Assembly: GCA_913777615.1 (NCBI GenBank)
Contig: CAJYTK010000013.1
Location: 62,001 to 126,000 of the forward strand
Source: an uncultured Agrobacterium sp.
GTDB taxonomy: Bacteria; Pseudomonadota; Alphaproteobacteria; Rhizobiales; Rhizobiaceae
Direction of reading: 5' to 3'
DNA length: 64,000 bases
The position numbers were made by a program, and so were the translations under genes. Shown in pieces: positions 54,805 to 64,000 of the stretch (positions are counted from its first letter, which is position 1; every line of letters begins with the position of its first letter). The notes under the pieces are model-generated. The model worked only from the letters and a program-made list of their open reading frames with translations. It was not told the DNA's origin and did no database searches.

Positions 54805-57429
54805 ATGAGGTTTTCGATGAGTGGCACGCGCTGGGTTCGGCCTCTGTCTCTTCTGCCTATTCTGTTGCTTCTGCTATCCTCGTTCGTTTTCGCTCAAGAT
54901 CAGGGGCAAGGTTCAGCGCCGGTTTCCAATGGGCCTACCGCTGCGGCGCAGCCGGGTGCGGCAACACCTGTCGTTGAGCGCTCTACCAAAGAGCTCGACA
55001 CGGCTAAGGCCTCCCTTTCCGATATCAGCCGGCAACTCGAAGAGGGCGGTAGAGACGATGCCCGTCTCGTCGATCTGAAAGGCAGGGCAGATGATCTTGC
55101 GGCGTCCGTGAACGGCGTCCTCGGCAATCTCCGCGGCCGGCTGGATGAGATCAACGCCCGTATCACATCGATCGGTGCGCCGCCCAAGGAAGGCGCACCG
55201 CCCGAGGCGAGCGTCGTGACGGACGAGCGTGACAAGCTCAATTCTGAAAAGTCCCAGATCAATGCGGTTCTGGGCGAAGCAGAAGCCGTAGCCGGGCGAG
55301 CCAATGCTCTGTCCAACAACATCACGTCGATCCGGCGTGCGCTGTTTGCCGCAACTCTGTTCAAGAGAACGGAAATTTCTCTACCGGTGCTCGCGGAGGC
55401 TGGCAGGGAGTTCATCGACGAGATCTCGATGGTCAGCAGTTCGCTGACAAGCTGGTCCATATTCGTCTGGAATTACAAGCGGCTTTCGATGTTCGGTGCC
55501 GTGTCGCTTTCGATACTGGCAGCACTTCTGTTTCTTGTCGGCGGTTATCGGCTTCTTGGACACCGCATGGAGCGACGCGCTTTTTCCGGCGAGCCGTCCT
55601 ATCTGCGCCGCCTTTCCGTCGCCTTCTGGTCGACGACGGTGCAGTCGATGTCGGTCTTCCTCTTCATGGTGACGTCGGCCTTTTTCCTCGATAATTTTGG
55701 TGTGCTGAGACCGGATATCGCGCCCATCGTCTTCGTGGCGATGTCAGTGATTGCCTTCGTGTATTTCATTTCTCGCCTGACTTACGCAATTTTTGCCCCG
55801 ACACAGCCGGAATGGCGTCTTCTGCGTGTGTCGAACAGCGGCGCGCATACGATATCGTCGGCGATGCTCGTCATGGCGATCGTCAACGGCCTGGATTACC
55901 TCTTCAGCACGATCAGCGAGACACTGAATTCGCCGCTCATTCTGACGGTGGCGAAGAGTTTCGTGGCCTCGATTGTCATCGGCGTTATCCTTTTTGGGAT
56001 TTCTTTCCTCAAGCCTGTGGTCGGAGAAGGTCAGGATGCCGAAACCGGCCACAAGCGCATGCCGCGCTGGCTCGCGATTTTGCTGCGAGTCGGCGGTTTG
56101 GTGCTGATCGGTGCCTGTCTGACAGGCTATGTCGGGCTTGCCCGATTCCTTGCGACGCAGATCGTAGCGACGGGTGCGGTGGTGGCGACCGTTTATATCG
56201 GCATCCTTTCCGGCAAGGCGATCTCTCGTCAGGGAGCCTTTGGAGAAACGCTTGCGGGACGGTATCTCGGCCGTCGATTCTCTCTCGGCCCCGTAGGTCT
56301 GGATCAGACCGGTCTTGTTGCAGGACTTGGTATCTATGCGATTGCGCTTGCTTTTGGCGTCCCGCTTGTTCTGTTCTCCTGGGGTTTCCAGCCCGGCGAT
56401 ATCGAGAACTGGGCATACAGCCTGCTAACAGGCTTCAAGGTCGGCAACACTTCGATCTCGCTGATCAGCATTTTGAGCGGTATTCTGGTCTTCATCGTCG
56501 GTTACGCGGTGACACGGTGGTTCCAGAAATGGCTGGATCGCAATGTCATGGCGCGAGGCCAAGTCGATGCTGGCGTGCGAAACTCGGTCGGCACGGGTAT
56601 CGGCTATCTAGGGATCGTTGTTGCCGCAATCTTTGGTATCTCGTCTGCCGGTCTTGATCTGTCCAGCCTTGCTCTCGTTGCGTCGGCCCTGTCTGTTGGT
56701 ATCGGTTTCGGCCTGCAAAACATCGTCTCCAACTTCGTCTCCGGTCTGATCCTTCTTGTCGAGCGTCCATTCAAAGTGGGAGACTGGGTGGTGACGGGCG
56801 CAGTCGAAGGCACCGTAAAGCGGCTTTCCGTTCGCGCCACCGAGATTGAAACCTTCCGAGGTCAGTCGATCATCGTGCCGAACTCGGAGTTCATCAATTC
56901 CTCCGTCGGCAACTGGACGCATCGCAATCGCATTCAGCGTGCTGAAATTCCGGTTTCGGTCGCCTATGAGACGGATCCGCAGAAGGTGATGGATATCCTG
57001 CTTGAACTGGTGAAGAAGCAGACGCCGGTCTTGAGAAATCCGGAGCCGCATGTGGAATTCTTGCGCTTTGGCGATTTCTCGCTCGATTTCGAGCTTCGCT
57101 TCCATCTTGCCGATCTTTCGCATGGACTAGCCGTCAAGAACAATCTGCGGATGGAAATTCTGAAGCGCTTCCGAGAGGAGGGGATCAGTATTCCGATGCC
57201 GCAGCGTAATCTCAACATCCACATGGAAGGCGAGACGAACCCGCAAATCCTCGCGGCACTTCTTTCGGAGGAGGGTGACAAGGCGGTGGTTTCCCATACC
57301 GCTGCCGCAACTGCTCCCAAGCAAGAGGTAGCGAAGTCCGAGGCTCCCAATGTGCAGACCGAGGAGGAAAAGCCGTTAGAGGCAAAGGTTGGGGAGTTTA
57401 AAGCATCAGCTGCAAAGAAGCCAAGCTGA
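54805..57429 (+). CDS. Large MscS-family mechanosensitive channel (DUF3772 type)
   Basis: An 874-aa inner-membrane protein with a signal peptide (PLSLLPILLLLLSSFVFA), a periplasmic coiled-coil and DUF3772 region (about 40-230, for example LVDLKGRADDLAASVNGVLG), about eight to ten membrane helices, and a C-terminal MscS pore and beta domain: SALSVGIGFGLQNIVSNFVS, GLILLVERPFKVGDWV, and VPNSEFINSSVGNWT. These features fit the MscK/YbiO branch, which opens under osmotic downshock. The ATG at 54805 follows AGAAGGGTATCCGTG; a GTG just upstream is an alternative. A terminator follows. Confidence 0.92.
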   Translation: MRFSMSGTRWVRPLSLLPILLLLLSSFVFAQDQGQGSAPVSNGPTAAAQPGAATPVVERSTKELDTAKASLSDISRQLEEGGRDDARLVDLKGRADDLAASVNGVLGNLRGRLDEINARITSIGAPPKEGAPPEASVVTDERDKLNSEKSQINAVLGEAEAVAGRANALSNNITSIRRALFAATLFKRTEISLPVLAEAGREFIDEISMVSSSLTSWSIFVWNYKRLSMFGAVSLSILAALLFLVGGYRLLGHRMERRAFSGEPSYLRRLSVAFWSTTVQSMSVFLFMVTSAFFLDNFGVLRPDIAPIVFVAMSVIAFVYFISRLTYAIFAPTQPEWRLLRVSNSGAHTISSAMLVMAIVNGLDYLFSTISETLNSPLILTVAKSFVASIVIGVILFGISFLKPVVGEGQDAETGHKRMPRWLAILLRVGGLVLIGACLTGYVGLARFLATQIVATGAVVATVYIGILSGKAISRQGAFGETLAGRYLGRRFSLGPVGLDQTGLVAGLGIYAIALAFGVPLVLFSWGFQPGDIENWAYSLLTGFKVGNTSISLISILSGILVFIVGYAVTRWFQKWLDRNVMARGQVDAGVRNSVGTGIGYLGIVVAAIFGISSAGLDLSSLALVASALSVGIGFGLQNIVSNFVSGLILLVERPFKVGDWVVTGAVEGTVKRLSVRATEIETFRGQSIIVPNSEFINSSVGNWTHRNRIQRAEIPVSVAYETDPQKVMDILLELVKKQTPVLRNPEPHVEFLRFGDFSLDFELRFHLADLSHGLAVKNNLRMEILKRFREEGISIPMPQRNLNIHMEGETNPQILAALLSEEGDKAVVSHTAAATAPKQEVAKSEAPNVQTEEEKPLEAKVGEFKASAAKKPS

Positions 57430-57454
57430 GCATTCTCGCTGCTTGAAAATCGTC

Positions 57455-57483
57455 AAAAGGCTCGCCGTCGCGGCGAGCCTTTT
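57455..57483 (+). terminator. Terminator of the MscS-type gene
   Basis: AAAAGGCTCGCCG-TCG-CGGCGAGCCTTTT, a perfect 13-bp stem with flanking A/T, 26 nt past the stop. Confidence 0.93.
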
Positions 57484-57588
57484 GCATGTCGTAATCAGGC
57501 GTTTGGGCGGCGATGCGACATTGCATAGTCTGCGCCACAGGTTCGGAAAAAGCCGCGTTCATGCGGATGACATGCCTCAAGGGGAACT

Positions 57589-60108
57589 ATGACTATGAAG
57601 ACACATGCGCGGGCAGTGGTTATCGGTGGTGGCGTTGTCGGCGTTTCGACGCTCTATCATCTGGCCAAAAAGGGCTGGACGGATTCCGTTCTGATCGAGC
57701 GCAAGGAGCTGACATCTGGCTCCACATGGCACGCGGCGGGCCTCCTGCCGCTGTTCAATATGAGCTACTCGGTCGGCCAGATTCATAAGTACTCGGTCAA
57801 GTTCTACGAGGAATTGCAGCAGGAAACCGGCATGAATGTCGGCTTTTCCAAGGTTTCCAACATTCGTCTCGCCCGCACCAAGGATCGCTGGGACGAGTAT
57901 ATGTATTACACCGGTATTGCAGAAACCATTGGCGTCAATGTGAAGATGCTGACGCCGGAAGAAGTCAAGGAAGTCTGGCCGCTCTGTGAGATCGATGGCC
58001 TTCTCGGCGCGATCCAGCATCCGGATGACGGCTATATTCAGCCGGCTGACCTCACCCAGGCGCTGGCCAAGGGCGCGCGTGACAAGGGCGCGACTATCTA
58101 CAGAAACACAACCGTTACTGCGATCGAGCAGACCGAAGACGGTCACTGGAAGGTGACGACTGACAAGGGCGAGATCATTGCCGAGCATGTCATTTCCTGT
58201 ACGGGTTCATTCGCCCGCAAGACAGGCGAGATGGTCGGCATCAACATTCCGGTCATTCCGGTCGAGCACCAGTATATCGTCACCGAACCGCATCCAGACA
58301 TTCTGGAGCGCCGCAAGCAAGGCCTTCCGGAAATGGGCGTTCTGCGCGAATCGGATAGCGCTTGGTATATGCGCGAAGAAGCCGGTGGCCTGATCCTTGG
58401 TCCGTACGAAGTTGGCGCGCCTGTCTGTTATGTCGACGGCCCTTCCGACGACAGCGAATACGAGTTGTTCCAGGAAGAGCTCGACCGTCTGATGCCGCAT
58501 ATCGAAAGCGCCATCGAGCGCGTTCCGGCTTTCGGCGAAGTCGGCATCAAGAAAGTCTATAACGGCGCGATCGCCTACACCCCGGATGGCAACCCGATCG
58601 TCGGTCCAGCGCCTGGCCTGAAGAACTTCTGGCTGAACGAAGGTCACTCGTTCGGCATCACCGCTGCAGGTGGAGCTGGCTGGCAGCTGGCGGAGTGGAT
58701 CGTCGATGGCGAGCCTACTCTCGATCTAACGGGTGTCGATCCGCGTCGTTTCGGCCCTTATGCAACCGAAGGCTACCTGATTGCCAAGAATGAAGAGGCC
58801 TATGCCAACGTCTTCACCATGCACTATCCGGATGAGGAGCGCTCTGCTGCTCGCCCGCTGAAAACGACGCCGGTCTATGATCGCCTCAAGAAACTCGGCG
58901 GTGTGTTCGGCTCGGTTTATGGGTGGGAACGCGCCAACTGGTTTGCACCCGAAGGTTATGCGTTGAAGGAAGAAGAACTTGGTGTTGGCGCAGACGTCAT
59001 TACCAACCACAACTACGCACCACCGCTCGAAGATGGACGCATTGTTGAAAAGTGGTCGTTCCGCCGGTCGAACTACTTCGAGCACGTCGGGAATGAAGTG
59101 AAGAACGTTACTCAGAATGTCGGCGTTCTGGACATGTCGGCTTTTGCGAAGATGGAAGTCTCCGGTCCCGGCGCTCGCGCATGGCTCGAGTCGATCCTGG
59201 CGAATGCCATTCCGAAGAAGCGTGGCCGTATCGCGCTGACGCATCTCCTGACGCCGAATGGTGGCGTCAAGGCGGAATTCACGGTCTATGAGTGGGCACC
59301 CGGTCGCTTCTATCTGGTTTCCGCTGGTGGTCTTGAATCGGTCGATCACGACACGCTTCGCCGTCTTGTGCCCACCGATGGCTCCGTCACTCTGCAGCAG
59401 ATCACTCAGAAGTACGGCGTTCTGGCTCTGGCCGGTCCGAAGTCTCGCGAAGTCCTGAAGAAGCTGACGCGCACCAGCCTCGAAAACAAGGATTTCCCGT
59501 GGCTCACCGCCAAGGAAATCTCCGTTGGCGTCGCAACCGCACATGCGCTTCGCGTCAACTTCGTCGGTGAACTTGGCTGGGAACTGCATCATCCGATCGA
59601 AATGCAGACTTACATTTTCGACCGTCTGATGGAAGCCGGTGCCGAATTCGGTATCAAGCCATTCGGTATTCGCGCCATGGTGTCCATGTCGCTGGAAAAA
59701 TCTTACCGCAACATGGGCCGTGAACTTTCGGTCGAGTACAACGCGTACTCGTCCGGTCTCGACCGCTTCATCAAGCCGGAGAAGCAATTCATCGGTCGTG
59801 ACGCAGTGGTTGCTGGCAAGGAAAAGGGTCTGCCGTGGATCTTCTCCACGCTGATCGTCAGCGGCAACACTACCGTTGATGCACGCGGTTCGGAAGCCAT
59901 CCTGAACGATGCGGGCGAGGTTGTCGGTCGTGCAACGAGCGGTGGTTTCGGCTGGCGTATCGGCAAGTCGGTGGCGCTCGCTATGCTCGCACCAGACTAC
60001 GCCACGATTGGTACCAAGCTGAAGATCAAGATCCTTGGCGATCTTTATGATGCGGAGGTCGTGGTCGAAAGCCCGTTCGATCCGGACAACGCAGTGCTGC
60101 GTGCTTAA
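57589..60108 (+). CDS. FAD-dependent dimethylglycine/sarcosine dehydrogenase-like protein
   Basis: An 839-aa flavoprotein related to dimethylglycine dehydrogenase. The N-terminal DAO domain has the dinucleotide-binding motif VVIGGGVVGVSTLYHLAKKG and GSTWHAAGLLP, whose His matches the covalent FAD attachment site. A linking FAO_M-like region (SVYGWERANWFAPEGYA) follows, then a glycine-cleavage T domain (VLDMSAFAKMEVSGPGARAW; LHLTP-type TPNGGVKAEFTVYE) and a T-like C-terminal domain (GWRIGKSVALAMLAPDYA) that binds tetrahydrofolate. It probably demethylates a glycine betaine breakdown product. The ATG at 57589 follows AAGGGGAACT. It stands alone, without the other betaine-degrading genes. Confidence 0.92.
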   Translation: MTMKTHARAVVIGGGVVGVSTLYHLAKKGWTDSVLIERKELTSGSTWHAAGLLPLFNMSYSVGQIHKYSVKFYEELQQETGMNVGFSKVSNIRLARTKDRWDEYMYYTGIAETIGVNVKMLTPEEVKEVWPLCEIDGLLGAIQHPDDGYIQPADLTQALAKGARDKGATIYRNTTVTAIEQTEDGHWKVTTDKGEIIAEHVISCTGSFARKTGEMVGINIPVIPVEHQYIVTEPHPDILERRKQGLPEMGVLRESDSAWYMREEAGGLILGPYEVGAPVCYVDGPSDDSEYELFQEELDRLMPHIESAIERVPAFGEVGIKKVYNGAIAYTPDGNPIVGPAPGLKNFWLNEGHSFGITAAGGAGWQLAEWIVDGEPTLDLTGVDPRRFGPYATEGYLIAKNEEAYANVFTMHYPDEERSAARPLKTTPVYDRLKKLGGVFGSVYGWERANWFAPEGYALKEEELGVGADVITNHNYAPPLEDGRIVEKWSFRRSNYFEHVGNEVKNVTQNVGVLDMSAFAKMEVSGPGARAWLESILANAIPKKRGRIALTHLLTPNGGVKAEFTVYEWAPGRFYLVSAGGLESVDHDTLRRLVPTDGSVTLQQITQKYGVLALAGPKSREVLKKLTRTSLENKDFPWLTAKEISVGVATAHALRVNFVGELGWELHHPIEMQTYIFDRLMEAGAEFGIKPFGIRAMVSMSLEKSYRNMGRELSVEYNAYSSGLDRFIKPEKQFIGRDAVVAGKEKGLPWIFSTLIVSGNTTVDARGSEAILNDAGEVVGRATSGGFGWRIGKSVALAMLAPDYATIGTKLKIKILGDLYDAEVVVESPFDPDNAVLRA

Positions 60109-60137
60109 GGCGTCAGGTCGCATCTATCAAACAAGGA

Positions 60138-60163
60138 TGGGCTCCGTTACGACGGAGCCCTTT
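60138..60163. terminator. Terminator between the flavoprotein gene and moeA
   Basis: GGGCTCCGT-TACG-ACGGAGCCC followed by TTTG; a perfect 9-bp stem in the convergent region. Confidence 0.82.
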
Positions 60164-60184
60164 GCATTTATGAGACTATTGTCT

Positions 60185-61402
60185 TCAGCCTCTTAGCCTG
60201 ATTGCTGTGCATTCCGCCCCGGCGGGCAGTTCAGGCGCGTGCGGTGGTCGGACGATCAGGCAATTGGACTTCGCCATGATCTTCATCATCGACGAGTCCT
60301 GCTTGGTGAAGACTTCTGCGATGGGGAGCCCATTGTCTGTGCCAGTGAAGCGGGCGCGCAGATAATCCTGCCGCATGTCATTGGCCTTGAGAGCGGTTGC
60401 CGTCTTGACCGTGATCTCGCGGGATTGGTGTTGCTGGTGGCCAAGCTTGTGGATGAGAGGCTCAAGGAACAGCAGGCCGCAGACAAGACTGGCGACTGGA
60501 TTTCCCGGCAGGCCCAGCACCTGCATCGCGCCGATAGTACCGACCATAAGCGGTTTACCCGGCCGCATAGCGATGCGCCAGAAGTCCAGTGTCATACCTT
60601 CTGCCTTCAGCGCGGCCTGGACGAGATCGTGATCGCCAACCGAGGCGCCACCAAGCGTGACGAGAATATCGGCCTTGGCGGCGATGGCCTTGCCGATTGC
60701 GGCGCGGATCAGCGCGTCGTCATCCTTGACGATCCCTAGGTCGAGAATATCCGCGCCGGCCTGACGTGCGAGTGTTGAAACGCCAAAGGTGTTCGATGCG
60801 ATGATCTGTGCCACCTGCGGATCACCGCCCGGCGGGACGAGTTCATCGCCTGTTGCGAGCACGGCGACAAGCGGCTTGCGATAGACCGTGACCTCGGCAT
60901 GATTCATTGCGGCAGCAACGGTCAGATCGGCGAAGCTCAAGCAATTGCCTGCATCGAGAACAGCTTCGCTTTCCAGGAAGTCCTGGCCGCGCGGGCGGAT
61001 ATGTCGCCCTTGAGTGACATCGAATGTGGTACGGATGTGGTTAGCATCCAGAAGCTCAGCATCCTCCTGGATCAAGACTGTGTCCGCCCCCTTAGGCACT
61101 GGCGCGCCGGTGAAGATGCGAACAGCTTGCCCCGGTCCCACAGAACCGTCAAAAGCGTGTCCCGCAGAGGCCGTGCCGATAACAGTCAGTTCGGAGCCGA
61201 CCGTCGGAGCATCCGCGGCGCGCAGTGCGTACCCGTCCATGGCTGAGGAATCGAAGGGCGGCTGTGTAATCCTTGCCGCAAGGTCAGCGGCCAGGACGCG
61301 CCCATCGGCATTGGTGAGGCTGACGCGTTCTGTGACAGTGAGAGGCTGTGCCGCACCTAGCAATCGTTCAAGAGCTTCGTTGACAGGCAGAAGGGGTTTC
61401 AT
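60185..61402 (-). CDS. moeA: Molybdopterin molybdenumtransferase MoeA
   Basis: Inserts molybdenum into molybdopterin. The 405-aa protein has the MoeA domains in order: PPFDSSAMDGYALRAADAPT near residues 48-67, GAPVPKGADTVLIQEDAE near 108-125, LATGDELVPPGG near 185, ADILVTLGGASVGDHDLVQA near 245-264, and the central MAMRPGKPLM-like stretch IAMRPGKPLMVGTIGAMQVL with LGLPGNPVASLVC. It is last in the ppiD-trpD-trpC-moaC-moeA series and starts 116 nt after moaC ends. In related genomes lexA usually comes next (from memory); here it does not. Confidence 0.96.
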   Translation of the reverse strand: MKPLLPVNEALERLLGAAQPLTVTERVSLTNADGRVLAADLAARITQPPFDSSAMDGYALRAADAPTVGSELTVIGTASAGHAFDGSVGPGQAVRIFTGAPVPKGADTVLIQEDAELLDANHIRTTFDVTQGRHIRPRGQDFLESEAVLDAGNCLSFADLTVAAAMNHAEVTVYRKPLVAVLATGDELVPPGGDPQVAQIIASNTFGVSTLARQAGADILDLGIVKDDDALIRAAIGKAIAAKADILVTLGGASVGDHDLVQAALKAEGMTLDFWRIAMRPGKPLMVGTIGAMQVLGLPGNPVASLVCGLLFLEPLIHKLGHQQHQSREITVKTATALKANDMRQDYLRARFTGTDNGLPIAEVFTKQDSSMMKIMAKSNCLIVRPPHAPELPAGAECTAIRLRG

Positions 61403-61517
61403 ACGCTTCCTTTTCGGTCACAAGCACGACCTTCAGATGTTACTCTATCACAGGGATGAGAATCAGGCTGATCAGCAGAGGCCAGTCGGGCTTTTCAAGA
61501 AGAGTTGAGTCGGAGAC

Positions 61518-62000
61518 TCAGGCCCGGTAATCGCCGGAGTTTCCGCCGCTTTTTTCAAGCAGCCGGATCGAACCGATTTCCATGCCCTTATCAGCGGCTT
61601 TGGCCATATCGTAAATCGTCAGGCAGGCAATGGAGACAGCCGTCAGCGCTTCCATTTCCACGCCCGTCTTGCCGGAGAGCTTGACGGTTGCCTGAACACG
61701 CAAACCGGGTAGAGCGGCGTCTTCAGAGATATCGACGGACACTTTGCTTAGCATCAGAGGATGGCAAAGAGGGATGAGATTGGATGTCTGCTTGGCAGCC
61801 ATGATACCGGCGAGGCGAGCGGTCCCGACAACGTCACCCTTCTTGGCGTCGCCATCGCGAATCAGCGCCAGTGTCTCCGGTTTCATCCTGACAAAACCCT
61901 CAGCCACGGCGGTGCGGACGGTATCCAGCTTGTCGCCGACATCGACCATATGCGCCTCGCCGGAGGCGCCGATATGAGTGAGCTTCGGGGATGAGCTCAT
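61518..62000 (-). CDS. moaC: Cyclic pyranopterin monophosphate synthase MoaC
   Basis: Second enzyme of molybdenum cofactor synthesis, with MoaA. The 160-aa protein shows [53 protein letters not shown] with catalytic residues, [20 protein letters not shown], and the end [13 protein letters not shown]. Its start overlaps the trpC stop by 4 nt, so it is translationally coupled to the tryptophan gene upstream. Confidence 0.96.
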   Translation of the reverse strand: MSSSPKLTHIGASGEAHMVDVGDKLDTVRTAVAEGFVRMKPETLALIRDGDAKKGDVVGTARLAGIMAAKQTSNLIPLCHPLMLSKVSVDISEDAALPGLRVQATVKLSGKTGVEMEALTAVSIACLTIYDMAKAADKGMEIGSIRLLEKSGGNSGDYRA

Positions 62001-62812
62001 TCGGCTGCCATAACGCCGCTCCGGCCCGTGAGCAGGGCGCGTGTCGCAGCAGTGACGTCGTCCTTGCGCATCAGGCTCTCACCAACCAGGAAGGTGCTGA
62101 TGTTGCATTTTTCCAGCCGCAGGCAGTCCTCATGGGTGAAGATGCCGCTTTCGCCGACCAACAGCTTGTCCGCTGGCACCATCTTCGCCAGCCGCTCGCT
62201 GGTTTCGAGGCTGACCTCGAATGTGCGTAGATTGCGGTTGTTGACGCCGAGCATGGGGGAGGCGAGTTTAAGCGCACGTTCCGTTTCCTCTTCATCATGC
62301 ACCTCGACCAGCACATCCATGCCGAGCGAGAAGGCTTCGGCCTCAAGACGTTTTGCCTCATCGTCGGTAAGCGATGCCATGATCACCAGAATGCAGTCCG
62401 CGCCCCAGGCGCGGGCCTCATGCACCTGATAGGTTTCGAACATGAAGTCCTTGCGCAAGGCGGGTAGGGAGCAAGCGTTGCGGGCAGCGGTCAAAAACTC
62501 CGGCGCTCCTTGGAAGCTCGGTCTATCGGTCAAAACCGAGAGACACGCTGCGTTGCCTGCTTCATAGGCTTTTGCAAGCGCCGGTGGATCGAAATCCGGA
62601 CGGATGAGGCCTTTGGATGGGCTTGCCTTCTTGATCTCCGCAATCAGGCCATAGGTGCCTTCCGCCTGCTTGCGCTTTAAGGCGTTGTAGAAGCCTCGAG
62701 GGGCGGCCTGATCGGCGGCCATCGCCTTCAGATCGGCAAGAGACACCTTGGCCTTGGCGGCTGCGATTTCCTCGCGCTTATAGGCTTCGATCTTTCTCAG
62801 AATGTCGCTCAT
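61997..62812 (-). CDS. trpC: Indole-3-glycerol phosphate synthase
   Basis: Closes the indole ring in tryptophan synthesis. The 271-aa TIM barrel starts [20 protein letters not shown] and shows [20 protein letters not shown] with the catalytic Lys, [57 protein letters not shown] and [14 protein letters not shown]. It follows trpD by 6 nt and overlaps moaC. Confidence 0.97.
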   Translation of the reverse strand: MSDILRKIEAYKREEIAAAKAKVSLADLKAMAADQAAPRGFYNALKRKQAEGTYGLIAEIKKASPSKGLIRPDFDPPALAKAYEAGNAACLSVLTDRPSFQGAPEFLTAARNACSLPALRKDFMFETYQVHEARAWGADCILVIMASLTDDEAKRLEAEAFSLGMDVLVEVHDEEETERALKLASPMLGVNNRNLRTFEVSLETSERLAKMVPADKLLVGESGIFTHEDCLRLEKCNISTFLVGESLMRKDDVTAATRALLTGRSGVMAAE

Positions 62813-62818
62813 CTTCGC

Positions 62819-63832
62819 TTACTCCTCGTTGGAGACTGCAACCAGCTTATCCAGTGCAGCAGCAGCCTGGCCCTCATCCAGCGAAGCGCTGGCAATCTTC
62901 ATACCGTCGCTCAGCGTTTCGGCCTTGCCGGCAACGACGAGTGCCGCTGCCGCATTGCAAAGAGAAACGTCGCGATAGGCGTTTTTATGACCGGAGAGCA
63001 CGCCGCGAAGTGCATTGGCATTGAAGATGCCGTCTCCGCCCTTGAGGTCGTCGATCGTCGCGGATGAGACGCCGAAGTCCTTCGGCGTCAGGTTGAAGGT
63101 GCGGATCTTGCCATCTTCCAAAGCCGCGACATGGGTAACGCCTGTGGTGGTGATCTCATCCATGCCATCGCCGTGGACAACCCAGATCGATTCCGATCCA
63201 AGATCGCGCAAGACCTCGGCAATTGGCTGAAGCCAACGCGGTGAAAAGACGCCGAGCAGCTGGCGCTTCGCGCCTGCGGGGTTCGATAGCGGGCCGAGCA
63301 GGTTAAAAATCGTGCGGGTGCCGAGTTCCACTCTTGTCGGGCCGACATGGCGCATGGCGGAGTGATGCAACTGCGCGAACATGAAGCCGAGGCCAGCTTC
63401 GTTTATGCAGCGGCTGATGAGCTCAGGTCCAATATCGAGTTTGACGCCCAGGGCCGAAAGAGCGTCGGCAGTACCAGACTTCGAGCTCAAGGCCTTGTTG
63501 CCATGCTTGGCCACTGGAAGGCCGGTGCCTGCAACGATGATCGCGGCGAGGGTGGAGATGTTATACGTGCCGAGACCGTCACCACCCGTTCCGACGATAT
63601 CTACCGCATGGGCGGGCGCGGAGACAGGAAGCATCCGAGCCCGCATCGACGAGACTGCACCGACGATTTCATCCACAGTTTCGCCACGTACCCGCAGCGC
63701 CATGAGAAAACCGCCGATCTGAGACGGCGTGGCCTCGCCGGACATCAGAATATCGAAGGCCTGGCGGGCCTCCTCCCTGTTTAGGCTTTCACCATTTGCA
63801 ACCTTGGCGATTAGCGGCTTCAGTTCGGCCAT
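62819..63832 (-). CDS. trpD: Anthranilate phosphoribosyltransferase
   Basis: Joins anthranilate to phosphoribosyl pyrophosphate. The 337-aa protein shows [20 protein letters not shown] (PRPP-binding glycine-rich motif), [20 protein letters not shown], and the region [20 protein letters not shown] followed by [20 protein letters not shown]. The ATG at 63832 is preceded by AACGGGAC. It lies between the ppiD end and trpC on the minus strand. Confidence 0.97.
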   Translation of the reverse strand: MAELKPLIAKVANGESLNREEARQAFDILMSGEATPSQIGGFLMALRVRGETVDEIVGAVSSMRARMLPVSAPAHAVDIVGTGGDGLGTYNISTLAAIIVAGTGLPVAKHGNKALSSKSGTADALSALGVKLDIGPELISRCINEAGLGFMFAQLHHSAMRHVGPTRVELGTRTIFNLLGPLSNPAGAKRQLLGVFSPRWLQPIAEVLRDLGSESIWVVHGDGMDEITTTGVTHVAALEDGKIRTFNLTPKDFGVSSATIDDLKGGDGIFNANALRGVLSGHKNAYRDVSLCNAAAALVVAGKAETLSDGMKIASASLDEGQAAAALDKLVAVSNEE

Positions 63833-63845
63833 GTCCCGTTCCCTA

Positions 63846-64000
63846 TCAGTATGCAGTCATCGCCTGATCTGCGAGCGCCTGATTGATGCTGACACCATAG
63901 TCGTTCTGCAGACGGCTGACCATCTGATCCAGCATGTCCTCACCCGCAGCCTTTGCCATGGCCGTGATCTGACGATCGTCGTTGTTCAGGGCATCGACAG
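63846..64000 (-). CDS. ppiD: 3' end of PpiD-type peptidylprolyl isomerase (partial)
   Basis: A minus-strand frame enters from the right edge and ends with TGA at 63846-63848. The visible 50 residues read [20 protein letters not shown], then [20 protein letters not shown] and end in DQAMTAY. This fits the C-terminal part of SurA/PpiD-type membrane-anchored foldases, and a ppiD gene before trpD is the usual order in rhizobia. The call rests on position plus this tail; the catalytic part lies outside the window. Confidence 0.72.
   Translation of the reverse strand, partial: VDALNNDDRQITAMAKAAGEDMLDQMVSRLQNDYGVSINQALADQAMTAY

Noticed and set aside
58726-60123. A 465-codon minus-strand frame over the flavoprotein gene
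   Set aside because: Complement of a strongly coding region, no motif, no ribosome site.

Overview
The window is a 64 kb chromosomal stretch of an alphaproteobacterium, almost certainly a member of the Rhizobiaceae (Agrobacterium/Rhizobium/Sinorhizobium type). The evidence is the GC-rich codon use, the alphaproteobacterial SOS box (GTTC-N7-GTTC) in front of lexA, the rhizobial lipid A cluster with lpxI, a two-domain malic enzyme, the DUF2865 and EipB (DUF1849) proteins, and the gene strings rne-amiC-mrcA-prfB and trpDC-moaC-moeA. Genus-level assignment is not possible by eye.

Layout. 1-6.5 kb: end of an unidentified gene, trmJ-murI, small genes, a secreted DUF2865 protein and malic enzyme (minus). 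6.6-12.7 kb: an LpxH-like phosphoesterase, a DgcA-like epimerase (minus), and an Mla-type lipid transport operon (permease, ATPase, MCE protein, lipoprotein). 12.7-20 kb: PACE efflux protein, citrate synthase, comEC, GST, GFA protein, lexA. 20-25.6 kb: kdsA, eno, and a minus-strand operon ridA-GDPD-GNAT-HIT. 25.7-40 kb: eipB, then rpsB-tsf-pyrH-frr-uppS-cdsA-rseP-bamA-lpxD-fabZ-lpxA-lpxI-lpxB, linking translation, undecaprenyl and phospholipid synthesis, outer membrane protein assembly and lipid A synthesis. 40-40.8 kb: an orphan, apparently frameshifted gene. 40.8-49.7 kb: rne (minus), amiC, mrcA and prfB; prfB carries the programmed +1 frameshift. 49.9-54.7 kb: nadK, an isochorismatase-like hydrolase, a run of small unknown genes and tRNA-Lys(CTT). 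54.8-60.1 kb: a large MscS-family channel and a dimethylglycine dehydrogenase-like flavoprotein. 60.2-64 kb: moeA, moaC, trpC, trpD and the end of ppiD (all minus).

Most genes are housekeeping, with envelope biogenesis as the main theme (kdsA, lpxA/B/D/I, LpxH-like protein, bamA, rseP, Mla operon, eipB, amiC, mrcA). I found no prophage, insertion sequence, CRISPR array or defence system, and no convincing new multi-gene system. The items most worth a second look are local: the prfB recoding site, two perfect palindromes in the rne leader, a tandem-hairpin element near 2.55-2.65 kb, the frameshifted orphan after lpxB, several small ORFs with strong ribosome binding sites, and gene junctions that suggest rearrangement relative to other rhizobia.
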